A DNA stretch of 5,847 bases from Alphaproteobacteria bacterium UBA6062 (GCA_002428885.1 DIYE01000015.1:1-5847), one strand, 5' to 3'. Numbered from the stretch's first letter, positions 1 to 5,847 are shown. Program-made: numbers and translations. The notes: a model not told the origin generated them from the sequence alone.

Positions 1-97
1 AGCACCGCATCTTCTGCTATTGTCAGGCCTGTCACTAGGGGCTCTGGTTCTGTGCCCGATAGCGGCAGCGGCAGCGCTCAGACTGGCCGTGGAATAA
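1..97 (+). CDS. ccmB: CcmB, heme exporter ABC-type permease, C-terminal fragment
   Basis: Reading from base 2 gives 31 codons followed by TAA at 95-97. The product is a hydrophobic segment rich in Leu, Gly and Ala, ending in ALRLAVE. A last transmembrane helix followed by an Ala-rich stretch and 'ALR(I/L)' just before the stop is typical of CcmB C-termini. CcmB is the membrane subunit of the CcmAB transporter, whose ATP hydrolysis is needed to release heme-loaded CcmE from CcmC. The gene is cut by the left edge, so nothing can be said of its start. The call rests on this tail plus its place directly upstream of ccmC, which is the usual ccmABCD order. A different membrane protein is unlikely, but the fragment alone would not prove identity. 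Confidence 0.85.
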   Translation, partial: APHLLLLSGLSLGALVLCPIAAAAALRLAVE

Positions 98-126
98 GCA
101 GAACGGGAATGATATAACCAGAGACA

Positions 127-157
127 TGCAAAAGGCGTTCTTGGGAGGCGCCTTGCA
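127..157 (+). promoter_or_regulatory. Bulged hairpin in the ccmB-ccmC gap
   Basis: The left arm is TGCAA (127-131), a two-base AA bulge, then GGCG (134-137). The right arm is CGCC (149-152) then TTGCA (153-157), with an 11-base loop. This gives nine paired bases interrupted by one bulge, ending three bases before the Shine-Dalgarno site of ccmC. No T-run follows, so it does not look like an intrinsic terminator. It could influence mRNA stability or ribosome access to ccmC. No function is shown, and chance formation in a GC-containing gap is possible. Confidence 0.4.
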
Positions 158-160
158 GGC

Positions 161-166
161 AAGGAG
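161..166 (+). promoter_or_regulatory. Shine-Dalgarno site of ccmC
   Basis: AAGGAG lies six bases before the ATG at 173. It is the strongest ribosome binding site seen in the window. It fixes the ccmC start and fits independent initiation on a gene that is 75 bases away from the preceding stop. Confidence 0.85.
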
Positions 167-172
167 TAAAGT

Positions 173-904
173 ATGGCGGTTGATCTGCACAGATTTGCCA
201 ACCCGACCCGGTTTTTGCGACTGGTGTCGGCGATTTTCCCGTGGGCGGCCGGACTGACGGTTATTCTGCTGGGGACGGGTTTGTATCTGGCCCTTTTTGT
301 CTCGCCGGAAGATTATCAGCAGGGCGATACCGTTCGGATCATGTTTGTGCATGTTCCGGCGGCCTGGATGTCCATGGGGGTGTATACCATGATGGCGGTG
401 TCAGCGGCCGTTGGCTGGATCTGGAAACATCCCGTTGCGGATCTGTCCGGTAAGGCGGCGGCACCGATCGGAGCCTGCTTCACCTTTCTGGCACTGGTGA
501 CCGGATCCTTGTGGGGGCAGCCCATGTGGGGAACCTACTGGGTCTGGGATGCCCGCCTGACCAGCATGCTGATCCTGTTTTTCCTATATCTCGGTTATAT
601 GGCCGTCTGGGAAAGTTTTGATGATCAGTCCAAAGCCGCAAAAGCGGCGGCTATTCTGGTTCTGGTCGGCGCGATCAATATCCCGATTATCAAATTTTCT
701 GTGGATTGGTGGAATACCCTGCATCAGCCAGCCAGTGTGGCAACCATGGAGGGGCCGAAGATCCACAGTTCCATCCTGACGCCGCTTTTGGTGATGGGCG
801 TGGCTTATCTTAGCCTGTTCACGACGATTTTTATTGTCCGGGTCAAAGCGGAGATACTGGACCGGCGTTTGAGAATTATGCAGGTCAATGCGCTTCAGGA
901 ATAG
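173..904 (+). CDS. ccmC: CcmC, heme-handling membrane protein that loads heme onto CcmE
   Basis: CcmC is an inner-membrane WWD-family protein. It presents heme to the periplasmic chaperone CcmE, forming the CcmC-heme-CcmE complex that CcmAB later dissociates. The 243-residue product matches the usual length of about 245. About six membrane segments are visible, near residues 22-43, 56-82, 98-114, 127-147, 157-174 and 201-224. The tryptophan-rich WWD signature is at 114-126 (WGQPMWGTYWVWD), followed by ARLTS. The two expected heme-ligand histidines are present at His60 (in FVHVPAAW) and His184 (in NTLHQPAS), the same numbers as reported for E. coli CcmC. The start at 173 is supported by AAGGAG six bases upstream. 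The gene lies between ccmB and ccmD, as usual. The related WWD proteins CcmF and NrfE are much larger and can be excluded. Nothing is missing or unusual. Confidence 0.97.
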   Translation: MAVDLHRFANPTRFLRLVSAIFPWAAGLTVILLGTGLYLALFVSPEDYQQGDTVRIMFVHVPAAWMSMGVYTMMAVSAAVGWIWKHPVADLSGKAAAPIGACFTFLALVTGSLWGQPMWGTYWVWDARLTSMLILFFLYLGYMAVWESFDDQSKAAKAAAILVLVGAINIPIIKFSVDWWNTLHQPASVATMEGPKIHSSILTPLLVMGVAYLSLFTTIFIVRVKAEILDRRLRIMQVNALQE

Positions 905-963
905 GATAACCCCTTGAAAACCGATGTCTCGCGGCATTGTGACGCATTCAGGGCGGCTAAAGA

Positions 964-991
964 TGGAACTTTCGGATTAAGCGAATATATT
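964..991 (+). promoter_or_regulatory. Weak candidate promoter in the ccmC-ccmD gap
   Basis: The 136 bases between ccmC and ccmD (905-1040) hold no convincing gene. By hand count, the part from 961 to 1040 has 30 G or C in 80 bases, clearly below the flanking coding sequence. TATATT at 986-991 matches five of six positions of a sigma-70 -10 box. The best -35 at suitable distance is TGGAAC (964-969, spacer 16), which is poor. An AT-rich dyad, AATAT (984-988), six bases, ATATT (995-999), overlaps the -10 and could be an operator. This is inference from composition and weak matches; the gap may equally be non-functional spacer. Confidence 0.2.
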
Positions 992-1010
992 GGCATATTG
1001 AGTTAGAGAA

Positions 1011-1029
1011 GCCTTAAACGGAATAAGGC
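1011..1029 (+). promoter_or_regulatory. Hairpin overlapping the ccmD ribosome binding region
   Basis: GCCTTA (1011-1016) and TAAGGC (1024-1029) are perfect inverted repeats around a seven-base loop. The right arm contains AAGG, part of the purine-rich stretch 1025-1032 (AAGGCAGG) that is the only reasonable ribosome binding site for ccmD. The stem could therefore mask part of that site in the mRNA. The stem is short and no function is shown. Confidence 0.35.
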
Positions 1030-1040
1030 AGGTTAGGATT

Positions 1041-1238
1041 ATGGAAGAATTTTTGAATATGGGCGGATATGGCGCCTTTATCTGGCCGTCCTATGGGATT
1101 TCCTTTCTGATCCTTGCTTTTCTTGTTGTCCTGAGTTTTCGCCGGTTGCGCCGGATTGAACGGACGCTTAAACCGCTTGAACAGGATCGCAGGGCCCGTC
1201 GCAGGCGTCCGGCGAAAAGGGAGAATGCTACGCCATGA
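1041..1238 (+). CDS. ccmD: CcmD, small membrane protein of the CcmABC-CcmE complex
   Basis: CcmD is a small single-span protein needed for release of holo-CcmE from the CcmABCD complex. The 65-residue product begins MEEFLNMGGYGAFIWPSYG, and the 'GGY..F(I/V)WPSYG' segment is the characteristic CcmD N-terminus. One membrane span runs from about residue 17 to 33. It is followed by a strongly basic cytoplasmic tail (RRLRRIER, then several Arg and Lys near 49-60). The start at 1041 has only a weak ribosome site (AAGGCAGG at 1025-1032). The Met at codon 7 (1059) is an alternative start, but it would remove the acidic N-terminus. The stop overlaps the ccmE start by ATGA. Proteins this small are hard to prove by sequence, but the motif and the position between ccmC and ccmE make the call firm. 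Confidence 0.93.
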   Translation: MEEFLNMGGYGAFIWPSYGISFLILAFLVVLSFRRLRRIERTLKPLEQDRRARRRRPAKRENATP

Positions 1239-1687
1239 CCCGCAAGCGTCGTCGTTTATATTTTGTCCTGGCAGGCATGTCTGTTCTTGGATTGGCCGCC
1301 GCCCTGGTGCTGATGTCTTTTGAAGACAGCCTTGTTTTTTTCCGAAGCCCGTCGGATCTTGCGGAAAACCCCATACCGGCCGGTAGAACGTTTCGCCTGG
1401 GTGGCCTGGTGGCTGAAGGCAGTGTGGTTAAGGACGGTGTTGAAATCCGCTTTGTGGTCACTGACCTTGCGGAAACCGTCCCGGTGCGCTTTCGCGGTCT
1501 TGTCCCCGATCTGTTTCGGGAAGGACAGGGGGTTGTGACGGAAGGCCGGATGGATGAGAACGGTGTCTTTATTGCAAGCAACGTTCTGGCCAAGCATGAC
1601 GAAAACTATATGCCGCCGGAAGTTGCCGAAAGCCTGAAAGAAGCCGGTCACTGGCAGGACGGCAAAGAAGCAGAGGCGTCTGACTGA
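1235..1687 (+). CDS. ccmE: CcmE, periplasmic heme chaperone
   Basis: CcmE binds heme covalently and carries it from CcmC to CcmF. The 150-residue product has a basic N-terminus (TRKRRR), a membrane anchor at about residues 8-28, and a periplasmic beta-barrel (OB-fold) domain from about 45 to 120. The conserved heme-binding motif is LAKHDENYMPPEV at 118-130. His121 is the expected covalent heme attachment residue and Tyr125 the expected axial ligand, giving the classical HXXXY form rather than the CXXXY form of archaea and some other groups. The flexible tail after residue 130 is short and acidic, as usual. The start overlaps the ccmD stop (ATGA at 1235-1238). AAGGGAG at 1217-1223 is a plausible ribosome site, 11 bases upstream. 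Length and motifs are typical. Confidence 0.97.
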   Translation: MTRKRRRLYFVLAGMSVLGLAAALVLMSFEDSLVFFRSPSDLAENPIPAGRTFRLGGLVAEGSVVKDGVEIRFVVTDLAETVPVRFRGLVPDLFREGQGVVTEGRMDENGVFIASNVLAKHDENYMPPEVAESLKEAGHWQDGKEAEASD

Positions 1688-3678
1688 TGACAGCTGAAAT
1701 CGGACAGTTTTCCCTTGTTCTTGCGCTTTTTGTTGCGTTACTTCAGGGCATTGTACCGCTGGTGGGGGCGTACCGGCAAAATGCGTCCCTGATGAATTTT
1801 GCAAGCTCGGCATCCCTTGTGCAGTTCCTGGCGACAACGGTTGCTTTTATTGCGCTTACGGTGGCCTATGTCAGCAGTGATTTCTCCGTTCTGAATGTGG
1901 TGAAAAACTCTCATTCCCTGAAACCCATGCTGTATAAAATCAGCGGTGTCTGGGGCAATCATGAAGGATCACTTCTTCTCTGGGTCTGGATTTTGGCGTT
2001 GTTCGGTTTTGCTGTGGCCGCGTTTGGCCGTAACCTGCCTGGAAGTTTGAAAGCCCGGGTTTTGGCCATACAGGGGCTGATCGGTGTCGGTTTTCTGTTA
2101 TTTGTCCTGTTCACCTCCAATCCGTTCGAGCGGATTGATCCTGCACCGTTTGATGGTAAAGGCCTCAATCCTTTGTTGCAGGATCCCGGCCTCGCTTTTC
2201 ATCCGCCCTTCCTGTATCTGGGATATGTGGGGCTCTCCATCACTTTTTCCTTTGCTATTGCGGCGCTGATCGAGGGCAAAGTTGATCCGGCCTGGGCCCG
2301 GTGGGTACGCCCCTGGACACTGGCTGCCTGGGGGTTTCTCACCATTGGGATCGCGTTGGGTTCGTGGTGGGCTTATTATGAGCTGGGCTGGGGCGGCTGG
2401 TGGTTCTGGGACCCGGTCGAAAATGCTTCTTTTATGCCCTGGCTGGTGGCGACAGCACTCCTGCATTCTGCGATCGTTGTCGAGAAACGGGATACCCTGA
2501 AGAACTGGACCATTCTGCTGGCCATTATTGCCTTCAGTTTTTCGCTGCTGGGGACATTCCTTGTGCGGTCCGGTGTTCTCAATTCTGTTCATGCTTTTGC
2601 AACCGATCCGGCGCGCGGGGTTTTTATCCTGGGCTTCCTGATTGTGGTGATTGGCGGCTCTTTGCTGCTCTACGGTCTAAGGGCACCTGCCATGAAAGGC
2701 GGTGGTTTGTTCGCACCGATTAGCCGGGAAGGGGCTCTTGTTCTGAATAACCTTTTGCTGTCTACGGCAACCGCTACCGTTTTGCTGGGAACCCTGTATC
2801 CGATTTTCCTCGATGCGGTCAGCGGCGCTAAGGTCTCCGTCGGCCCGCCTTTCTTTAATTCGACCTTCCTGCCACTTGCCATACCGTTGGTTATCGCGAT
2901 TGCGGTGGGGCCTCTGCTGCCCTGGAAGCGCGGCGACCTGAAAGGCGCTCTGTCTCGTTTGAAACTGGCGGCATTTTCGGCTCTTGTCATTATGGGCATA
3001 AGTTGGTGGCTGGCGGAGGAGGCGCCGATCCTGGCTTATGCGGGGATGGCTTTGTTTGCCTGGCTGCTGGTTGGATCGCTTGTGGAGTGGGCTGATCGGA
3101 TCAAGCTGTTCCGCATTCCCCTTGCCAAAAGCTGGAGCCGGCTCAAAAACCTGCCGCGCAGTGCTCATGGTATGACTCTGGCTCATATAGGCGTTGCCAT
3201 GGTGGTTCTTGGTATCACAGCATCGGAAGCCTGGCAAAGTGAACGTCTAGGTGTCATGCGACCGGGAGAAAGTGTCACCGTCGGCGGATATGAATTCCGC
3301 TTTGACGGCGCCGAAGAGCTTAAAGGTCCGAACTATGATTATCTGCAAGGCAGTTTCACGGTTTTCAAGGACGGCGATGAAGTTGTTCAGCTTACTCCGG
3401 AGCAAAGGGTTTACACAACACCTCCCATGGAAACAACAGAGGCGGCCATCTGGCCCATGTTGTCAGCCGATCTTTATGCGGTGGTTGGTGAAGAAGACGG
3501 AAAAGGCGGCTTTGCCACCCGGATTTACCACAAACCCTTTATTTCCTGGATCTGGATCGGGTCCATCGTGATGTTTATCGGCGGAGCATTCAGTCTCAGT
3601 GATCGCCGGTTCCGGGTCGGAGCGGCGCGCAAGAAAAAAGCGATGCCGGTCGCCCAAAGCCCGGTAGCAGGAGTATAG
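1687..3678 (+). CDS. ccmF: CcmF, cytochrome c heme lyase core subunit
   Basis: CcmF is the large polytopic subunit of the heme ligation complex. It takes heme from holo-CcmE and, with CcmH and CcmI, attaches it to the CXXCH motif of apocytochrome c. The product has 663 residues (E. coli CcmF is about 650) and many membrane helices throughout. The WWD signature is at 235-252 (WGGWWFWDPVENASFMPW). Histidines expected to bind heme are seen at His172 (FHPPFLYLGY) and His302 (SVHAFATDP) flanking the WWD region, and at His260 (LLHSAIV) and His500 (LAHIGVA) for the stable transmembrane heme. A periplasmic soluble segment spans about 515-615, followed by a last helix at about 620-637 and a basic tail. 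The start shares one base with the ccmE stop (TGATG at 1685-1689), and GAGG at 1673-1676 may serve as ribosome site. The NrfE homologue of nitrite reductase clusters is an alternative only in principle; the context excludes it. Confidence 0.98.
   Translation: MTAEIGQFSLVLALFVALLQGIVPLVGAYRQNASLMNFASSASLVQFLATTVAFIALTVAYVSSDFSVLNVVKNSHSLKPMLYKISGVWGNHEGSLLLWVWILALFGFAVAAFGRNLPGSLKARVLAIQGLIGVGFLLFVLFTSNPFERIDPAPFDGKGLNPLLQDPGLAFHPPFLYLGYVGLSITFSFAIAALIEGKVDPAWARWVRPWTLAAWGFLTIGIALGSWWAYYELGWGGWWFWDPVENASFMPWLVATALLHSAIVVEKRDTLKNWTILLAIIAFSFSLLGTFLVRSGVLNSVHAFATDPARGVFILGFLIVVIGGSLLLYGLRAPAMKGGGLFAPISREGALVLNNLLLSTATATVLLGTLYPIFLDAVSGAKVSVGPPFFNSTFLPLAIPLVIAIAVGPLLPWKRGDLKGALSRLKLAAFSALVIMGISWWLAEEAPILAYAGMALFAWLLVGSLVEWADRIKLFRIPLAKSWSRLKNLPRSAHGMTLAHIGVAMVVLGITASEAWQSERLGVMRPGESVTVGGYEFRFDGAEELKGPNYDYLQGSFTVFKDGDEVVQLTPEQRVYTTPPMETTEAAIWPMLSADLYAVVGEEDGKGGFATRIYHKPFISWIWIGSIVMFIGGAFSLSDRRFRVGAARKKKAMPVAQSPVAGV
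3668..3673 (+). promoter_or_regulatory. Shine-Dalgarno site of ccmG inside the ccmF 3' end
   Basis: CAGGAG lies eight bases before the ATG at 3682, within the last codons of ccmF. It supports that start and coupled translation of ccmF and ccmG. Confidence 0.75.
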
Positions 3679-3681
3679 ATC

Positions 3682-4215
3682 ATGCGTCTTGGATTTCTCG
3701 CACCCGTCCTGACTTTTGCGGTTATAGCCGCTGTTATGGCTTATGCCCTGTTTTTTCTGAACCCGAAGGAAATTCCATCGGAACTGGTCAGTAAACCGGC
3801 CCCCGAATTCAAACTGGATCCTGTCCCGGACTATGGTCCCGGCCTGGAAACCGCCCATGTGAAAGGCGGTAAGATTACATTGCTGAATGTTTTTGCGTCC
3901 TGGTGTGTTGCCTGCATGGTAGAACATCCAACGCTCATGGAGCTGAGCAAAGGCGGCAAGGTTGAGATTTTCGGACTCAATTATAAGGACAAACCTGATG
4001 CGGCGGCCAAATGGCTTGGCAAGCATGGTGACCCTTATAGCCGGACAGGGATGGATCTGAACGGACGCGTGGGGATTAACTTTGGTGTCTATGGCGTTCC
4101 TGAAACCTTTATCATGGGGCCGGATGGAACCATCATTGACAAGATCATTGGGCCGATCACGGAAAAAGATCTGAAAACCCGGATTTTACCGCGTATTCAG
4201 GGCTCAGATAGCTGA
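3682..4215 (+). CDS. ccmG: CcmG (DsbE), membrane-anchored periplasmic thioredoxin-like thiol reductase
   Basis: CcmG keeps the heme-binding cysteines of apocytochrome c reduced, directly or through CcmH. It receives electrons from a DsbD/CcdA-type membrane protein, which is not in this window. The 177-residue product has an uncleaved N-terminal anchor at about residues 5-26. The thioredoxin-like domain then runs from about 37 to the end. The redox centre is WCVAC (Trp74, Cys75, Cys78) in 'NVFASWCVAC', followed by the conserved EHP (81-83) typical of CcmG. The cis-proline loop is GVYGVPET, with Pro140. The insert 'FGLNYKD' at about 97-103 is also family-typical. It lies three bases after ccmF and overlaps ccmH by TGATG. 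A generic TlpA or ResA protein is the main alternative, but the motifs and neighbours favour CcmG. Confidence 0.96.
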   Translation: MRLGFLAPVLTFAVIAAVMAYALFFLNPKEIPSELVSKPAPEFKLDPVPDYGPGLETAHVKGGKITLLNVFASWCVACMVEHPTLMELSKGGKVEIFGLNYKDKPDAAAKWLGKHGDPYSRTGMDLNGRVGINFGVYGVPETFIMGPDGTIIDKIIGPITEKDLKTRILPRIQGSDS

Positions 4216-4715
4216 TGTTTCGGACGCGATTGATCCTGCCGATCCTGCTCCTGTTGGGCAGTTTTTTTCTGGCCTTCAGTGCCGGTGCGGTTTTTGTGGA
4301 AGAGCGTCTGCCGGACCCTGCAGAGGAAAAACGGGCCAGGGATATTGCTGACGGTATTCGCTGTCTGGTCTGCCAGAACCAGTCGATCATGGACAGCAAT
4401 GCGGATCTTGCCAAGGATCTGAGGGCCGTCGTCCGGGAGCGGGTCGCCGCGGGTGACAGCGATGATCAGGTTCGGGATTTTCTGGTCGTCCGTTACGGTG
4501 ACTGGGTATTGCTGAACCCGCCTTTCAAGATGCGGACCCTGATCCTGTGGCTGGGACCGCTGGTGGTGTTTGTGTTTGCTGCCATTGCCACAATCCTGTT
4601 TTTGCGGCGCCGTGCTGCACCCGCAGTCGGACAGGGTGGTCCGGCACCGCTGTCGGCGGAAGAAAAAGCCGATCTTGAAAAACTGCTGGCAGATGATGAA
4701 AAGGATAAGACGTGA
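4215..4715 (+). CDS. ccmH: CcmH, periplasmic thiol-disulfide subunit of the heme ligation complex
   Basis: CcmH reacts with apocytochrome c thiols and CcmG, and forms the ligation module with CcmF and CcmI. The 166-residue product has a signal sequence (about residues 1-25, probable cleavage near FSAGA). It then has a small three-helix domain with the redox motif RCLVCQNQSI (Cys50, Cys53), followed by NADLAKDLR. A C-terminal membrane anchor spans about 107-131 and is followed by a basic RRR and an acidic cytoplasmic tail. This is the short form equivalent to the N-terminal half of E. coli CcmH; the other half is the separate ccmI here. The start shares one base with the ccmG stop (TGATG) and has only a weak, distant ribosome site (CAGG at 4198-4201), so reinitiation after ccmG is likely. 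Nothing is abnormal. Confidence 0.97.
   Translation: MFRTRLILPILLLLGSFFLAFSAGAVFVEERLPDPAEEKRARDIADGIRCLVCQNQSIMDSNADLAKDLRAVVRERVAAGDSDDQVRDFLVVRYGDWVLLNPPFKMRTLILWLGPLVVFVFAAIATILFLRRRAAPAVGQGGPAPLSAEEKADLEKLLADDEKDKT
4699..4705 (+). promoter_or_regulatory. Shine-Dalgarno site that supports the GTG start of ccmI
   Basis: AAAAGGA lies six bases before the GTG at 4712, inside the end of ccmH. An in-frame TAA at 4706-4708 blocks any earlier start, so this site and the GTG together define the ccmI N-terminus. Confidence 0.7.
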
Positions 4716-5847
4716 CCTGGCTTGTTCTGTCTTTATTGTGCCTGCCTGCCCTGTTTCTGCTGGGTTATCCGCTTCTATCGCGTAAATCGATCAGTGTTGG
4801 TCGTAACGAAGGGGGGTTAGCCGTCTATCGCCAGCAGCTTAAAGAGCTGGACAGTGATATTGCTCGAGGTGTTTTGAGCGAGCAGGAAGCCGACCCGACC
4901 CGTATTGAAATTCAACGCCGCATGCTGCGCGCCGCCAGGGCTGAAGAGGCCAAGGATCGTCATCAAGGTGGCCGTATGCCGGTTCTCGCCATTCTTTTGC
5001 TACTGGCTGTGCCGATCTTCTCTTTTGCCCTCTATGGTTATCTGGGGTCACCTGATCTGGACTCTAAACCGCTTTCTGAGCGAAATATCGCTCAGGAGAA
5101 ACGGGATCTGGCCGGCCGGGATCTGGGGAATCTGGTTAAGCGTCTTGCAGAAAGGCTGCAGGAAAATCCCGACAATGTGGATGGTTGGATTCTGCTGGCC
5201 CGGACGCTATCTCGTATGGAACGATATGAAGAAGCGGCGAATACCTTCCTGCAGGCAACAAAAATTACGCCCGGTGATGTCGATCTCTATGTGGGAGCCG
5301 GTGAAAATTTCTATTTCCACGCGGATGGTCGTGTTTCCGATAAGGCGGCAGATGCGTTCCAGGCAGCGTATGATCTGGACCCGACCCATGCCGGTGCCCG
5401 TTACTATCTTGCTCTGAAAGATGCCCAGAACGGTGAGGAAGAGAAAGCCTTGAATGCCTGGATTGCTCTTTTTGAGGAAAGCGATCCCGCGGCCCCGTAT
5501 ATGCGAATCCTGAGAGGGCGGATTACCGAGCTTGCCGAAAAAACCGACCGAAATGTAGCGGCTTTGCTGGCTAGTAAAAGCGAACCGGCACCAACCCCAA
5601 CTCGCCCCGGACCCAGCCGGCAGGATATGGAAGCGGCGGCCAGTATGAGTGAGGCGGACCGTCAGCAAATGGTTCAGAACATGGTTGCCCGTCTTGCAGA
5701 TCGCATGACAGAAACCCCCGACTTTGGTGGCTTGATGCGGCTGGGACAAGTATATGGAACCCTTGGTCAGTTTGATAAATCGGCAGAGGCCTATGGCCGG
5801 GCTGCGGATCTGAACGGTCGCGATCCAGCCCCGCTGGCGGGTCAGGC
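4712..5847 (+). CDS. ccmI: CcmI, TPR-containing apocytochrome c chaperone, C-terminally cut by the window edge
   Basis: CcmI binds the C-terminal region of apocytochrome c and presents it to CcmF-CcmH. The frame stays open for 378 codons to the right edge. It starts at GTG 4712 in a GTGA overlap with the ccmH stop, since an in-frame TAA sits at 4706-4708 and no in-frame ATG occurs before codon 71. The N-terminal part has a helix at about residues 2-22, a cytoplasmic loop with 'YRQQLKELDSDIARGVLSEQEA' character (39-60), and a second helix at about 90-110. This is the typical CcmI membrane module. The periplasmic part has TPR-like repeats from about 139 to 290, including 'VDGWILLARTLSRMERYEEA'. 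After a Pro-rich linker (292-301), a further TPR-like stretch (about 318-375) resembles residues 139-190. The ORF has no visible frameshift. Its true C-terminus lies outside the window. Confidence 0.93.
   Translation, partial: MTWLVLSLLCLPALFLLGYPLLSRKSISVGRNEGGLAVYRQQLKELDSDIARGVLSEQEADPTRIEIQRRMLRAARAEEAKDRHQGGRMPVLAILLLLAVPIFSFALYGYLGSPDLDSKPLSERNIAQEKRDLAGRDLGNLVKRLAERLQENPDNVDGWILLARTLSRMERYEEAANTFLQATKITPGDVDLYVGAGENFYFHADGRVSDKAADAFQAAYDLDPTHAGARYYLALKDAQNGEEEKALNAWIALFEESDPAAPYMRILRGRITELAEKTDRNVAALLASKSEPAPTPTRPGPSRQDMEAAASMSEADRQQMVQNMVARLADRMTETPDFGGLMRLGQVYGTLGQFDKSAEAYGRAADLNGRDPAPLAGQ

Noticed and set aside
127..157. Intrinsic terminator between ccmB and ccmC
   Set aside because: The stem is not followed by a T-run, and a strong ribosome binding site for ccmC follows within a few bases, so transcription is expected to continue.
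924..980. ATG-initiated 18-codon frame in the same gap
   Set aside because: No Shine-Dalgarno sequence precedes it and the peptide has no recognisable character.
971..991. Possible CtrA-type site (TTAA-N7-TTAA) near the TTAA at 977-980
   Set aside because: The second half-site reads TATT rather than TTAA, and the other TTAA at 1014-1017 also lacks a partner at the right spacing.
914..1006. Small open frame of 30 codons from TTG in the ccmC-ccmD gap, with AGGA seven bases upstream (903-906)
   Set aside because: The start is a rare TTG, the product shows no recognisable motif or membrane segment, and much of it lies in the AT-rich part of the gap. The AGGA overlaps the ccmC stop by chance as likely as not. 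Conservation in relatives would be needed.
1256..1837. Long open frame on the minus strand across ccmE and the start of ccmF
   Set aside because: It lies antisense to two clearly identified genes, and its product is compositionally odd with no recognisable domain. Similar antisense frames at 2098-2592, 2677-3237, 3463-4026 and 5207-5749 are rejected for the same reason.
3895..3915. Variant redox centre WCVAC in CcmG as a possible novelty
   Set aside because: The two residues between the cysteines vary within the CcmG/DsbE family; both cysteines, the preceding Trp and the following EHP are kept, so this is ordinary variation.

Overview
The window is one strand-uniform stretch (everything on +) of a cytochrome c maturation (System I, Ccm) operon. 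In order it holds the 3' end of ccmB, then complete ccmC, ccmD, ccmE, ccmF, ccmG and ccmH, and a ccmI that runs off the right edge. Several features point to an alphaproteobacterium: CcmI is separate from CcmH, CcmH is short, CcmD has the alphaproteobacterial look, and the GC content of the coding sequence is moderate (mid-fifties percent in the lines I sampled). Having all the later ccm genes directly behind ccmBCD differs from the split arrangement of rhizobia and Rhodobacter. That suggests a Rhodospirillales-, Sneathiellales- or Kordiimonadales-like lineage, but this placement is inference only.

Layout: the CcmB C-terminus ends at 97. A 75-base gap follows with a bulged hairpin and a strong Shine-Dalgarno site before ccmC (173-904). 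Next comes the only sizeable gap (905-1040, 136 bases), whose second half is AT-rich and carries small dyads and a weak promoter-like element. From ccmD (1041) to the right edge the genes are essentially continuous. ccmD/ccmE overlap by ATGA, ccmE/ccmF and ccmG/ccmH by TGATG, and ccmH/ccmI by GTGA. ccmF and ccmG are 3 bases apart. This is strong evidence for a polycistronic, translationally coupled unit.

How the genes work together: CcmAB (ccmA presumably lies upstream), CcmC and CcmD load heme onto the periplasmic chaperone CcmE and release holo-CcmE. CcmG and CcmH keep the CXXCH cysteines of apocytochrome c reduced. CcmI holds the apocytochrome through its TPR domains. CcmF, with CcmH and CcmI, takes heme from CcmE and ligates it to the apocytochrome. 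The key residues expected of each family are present: CcmC His60/His184 and WWD motif, CcmE His121 and Tyr125, four CcmF histidines and WWD motif, CcmG WCVAC, and CcmH RCLVC. The pathway therefore looks intact and conventional.

I found no mobile elements, CRISPR arrays, RNA genes, terminators or unknown gene systems. The observations worth a second look are modest: the ccmC-ccmD gap, the hairpins in front of ccmC and ccmD, the GTG start of ccmI, and an internal duplication in CcmI.
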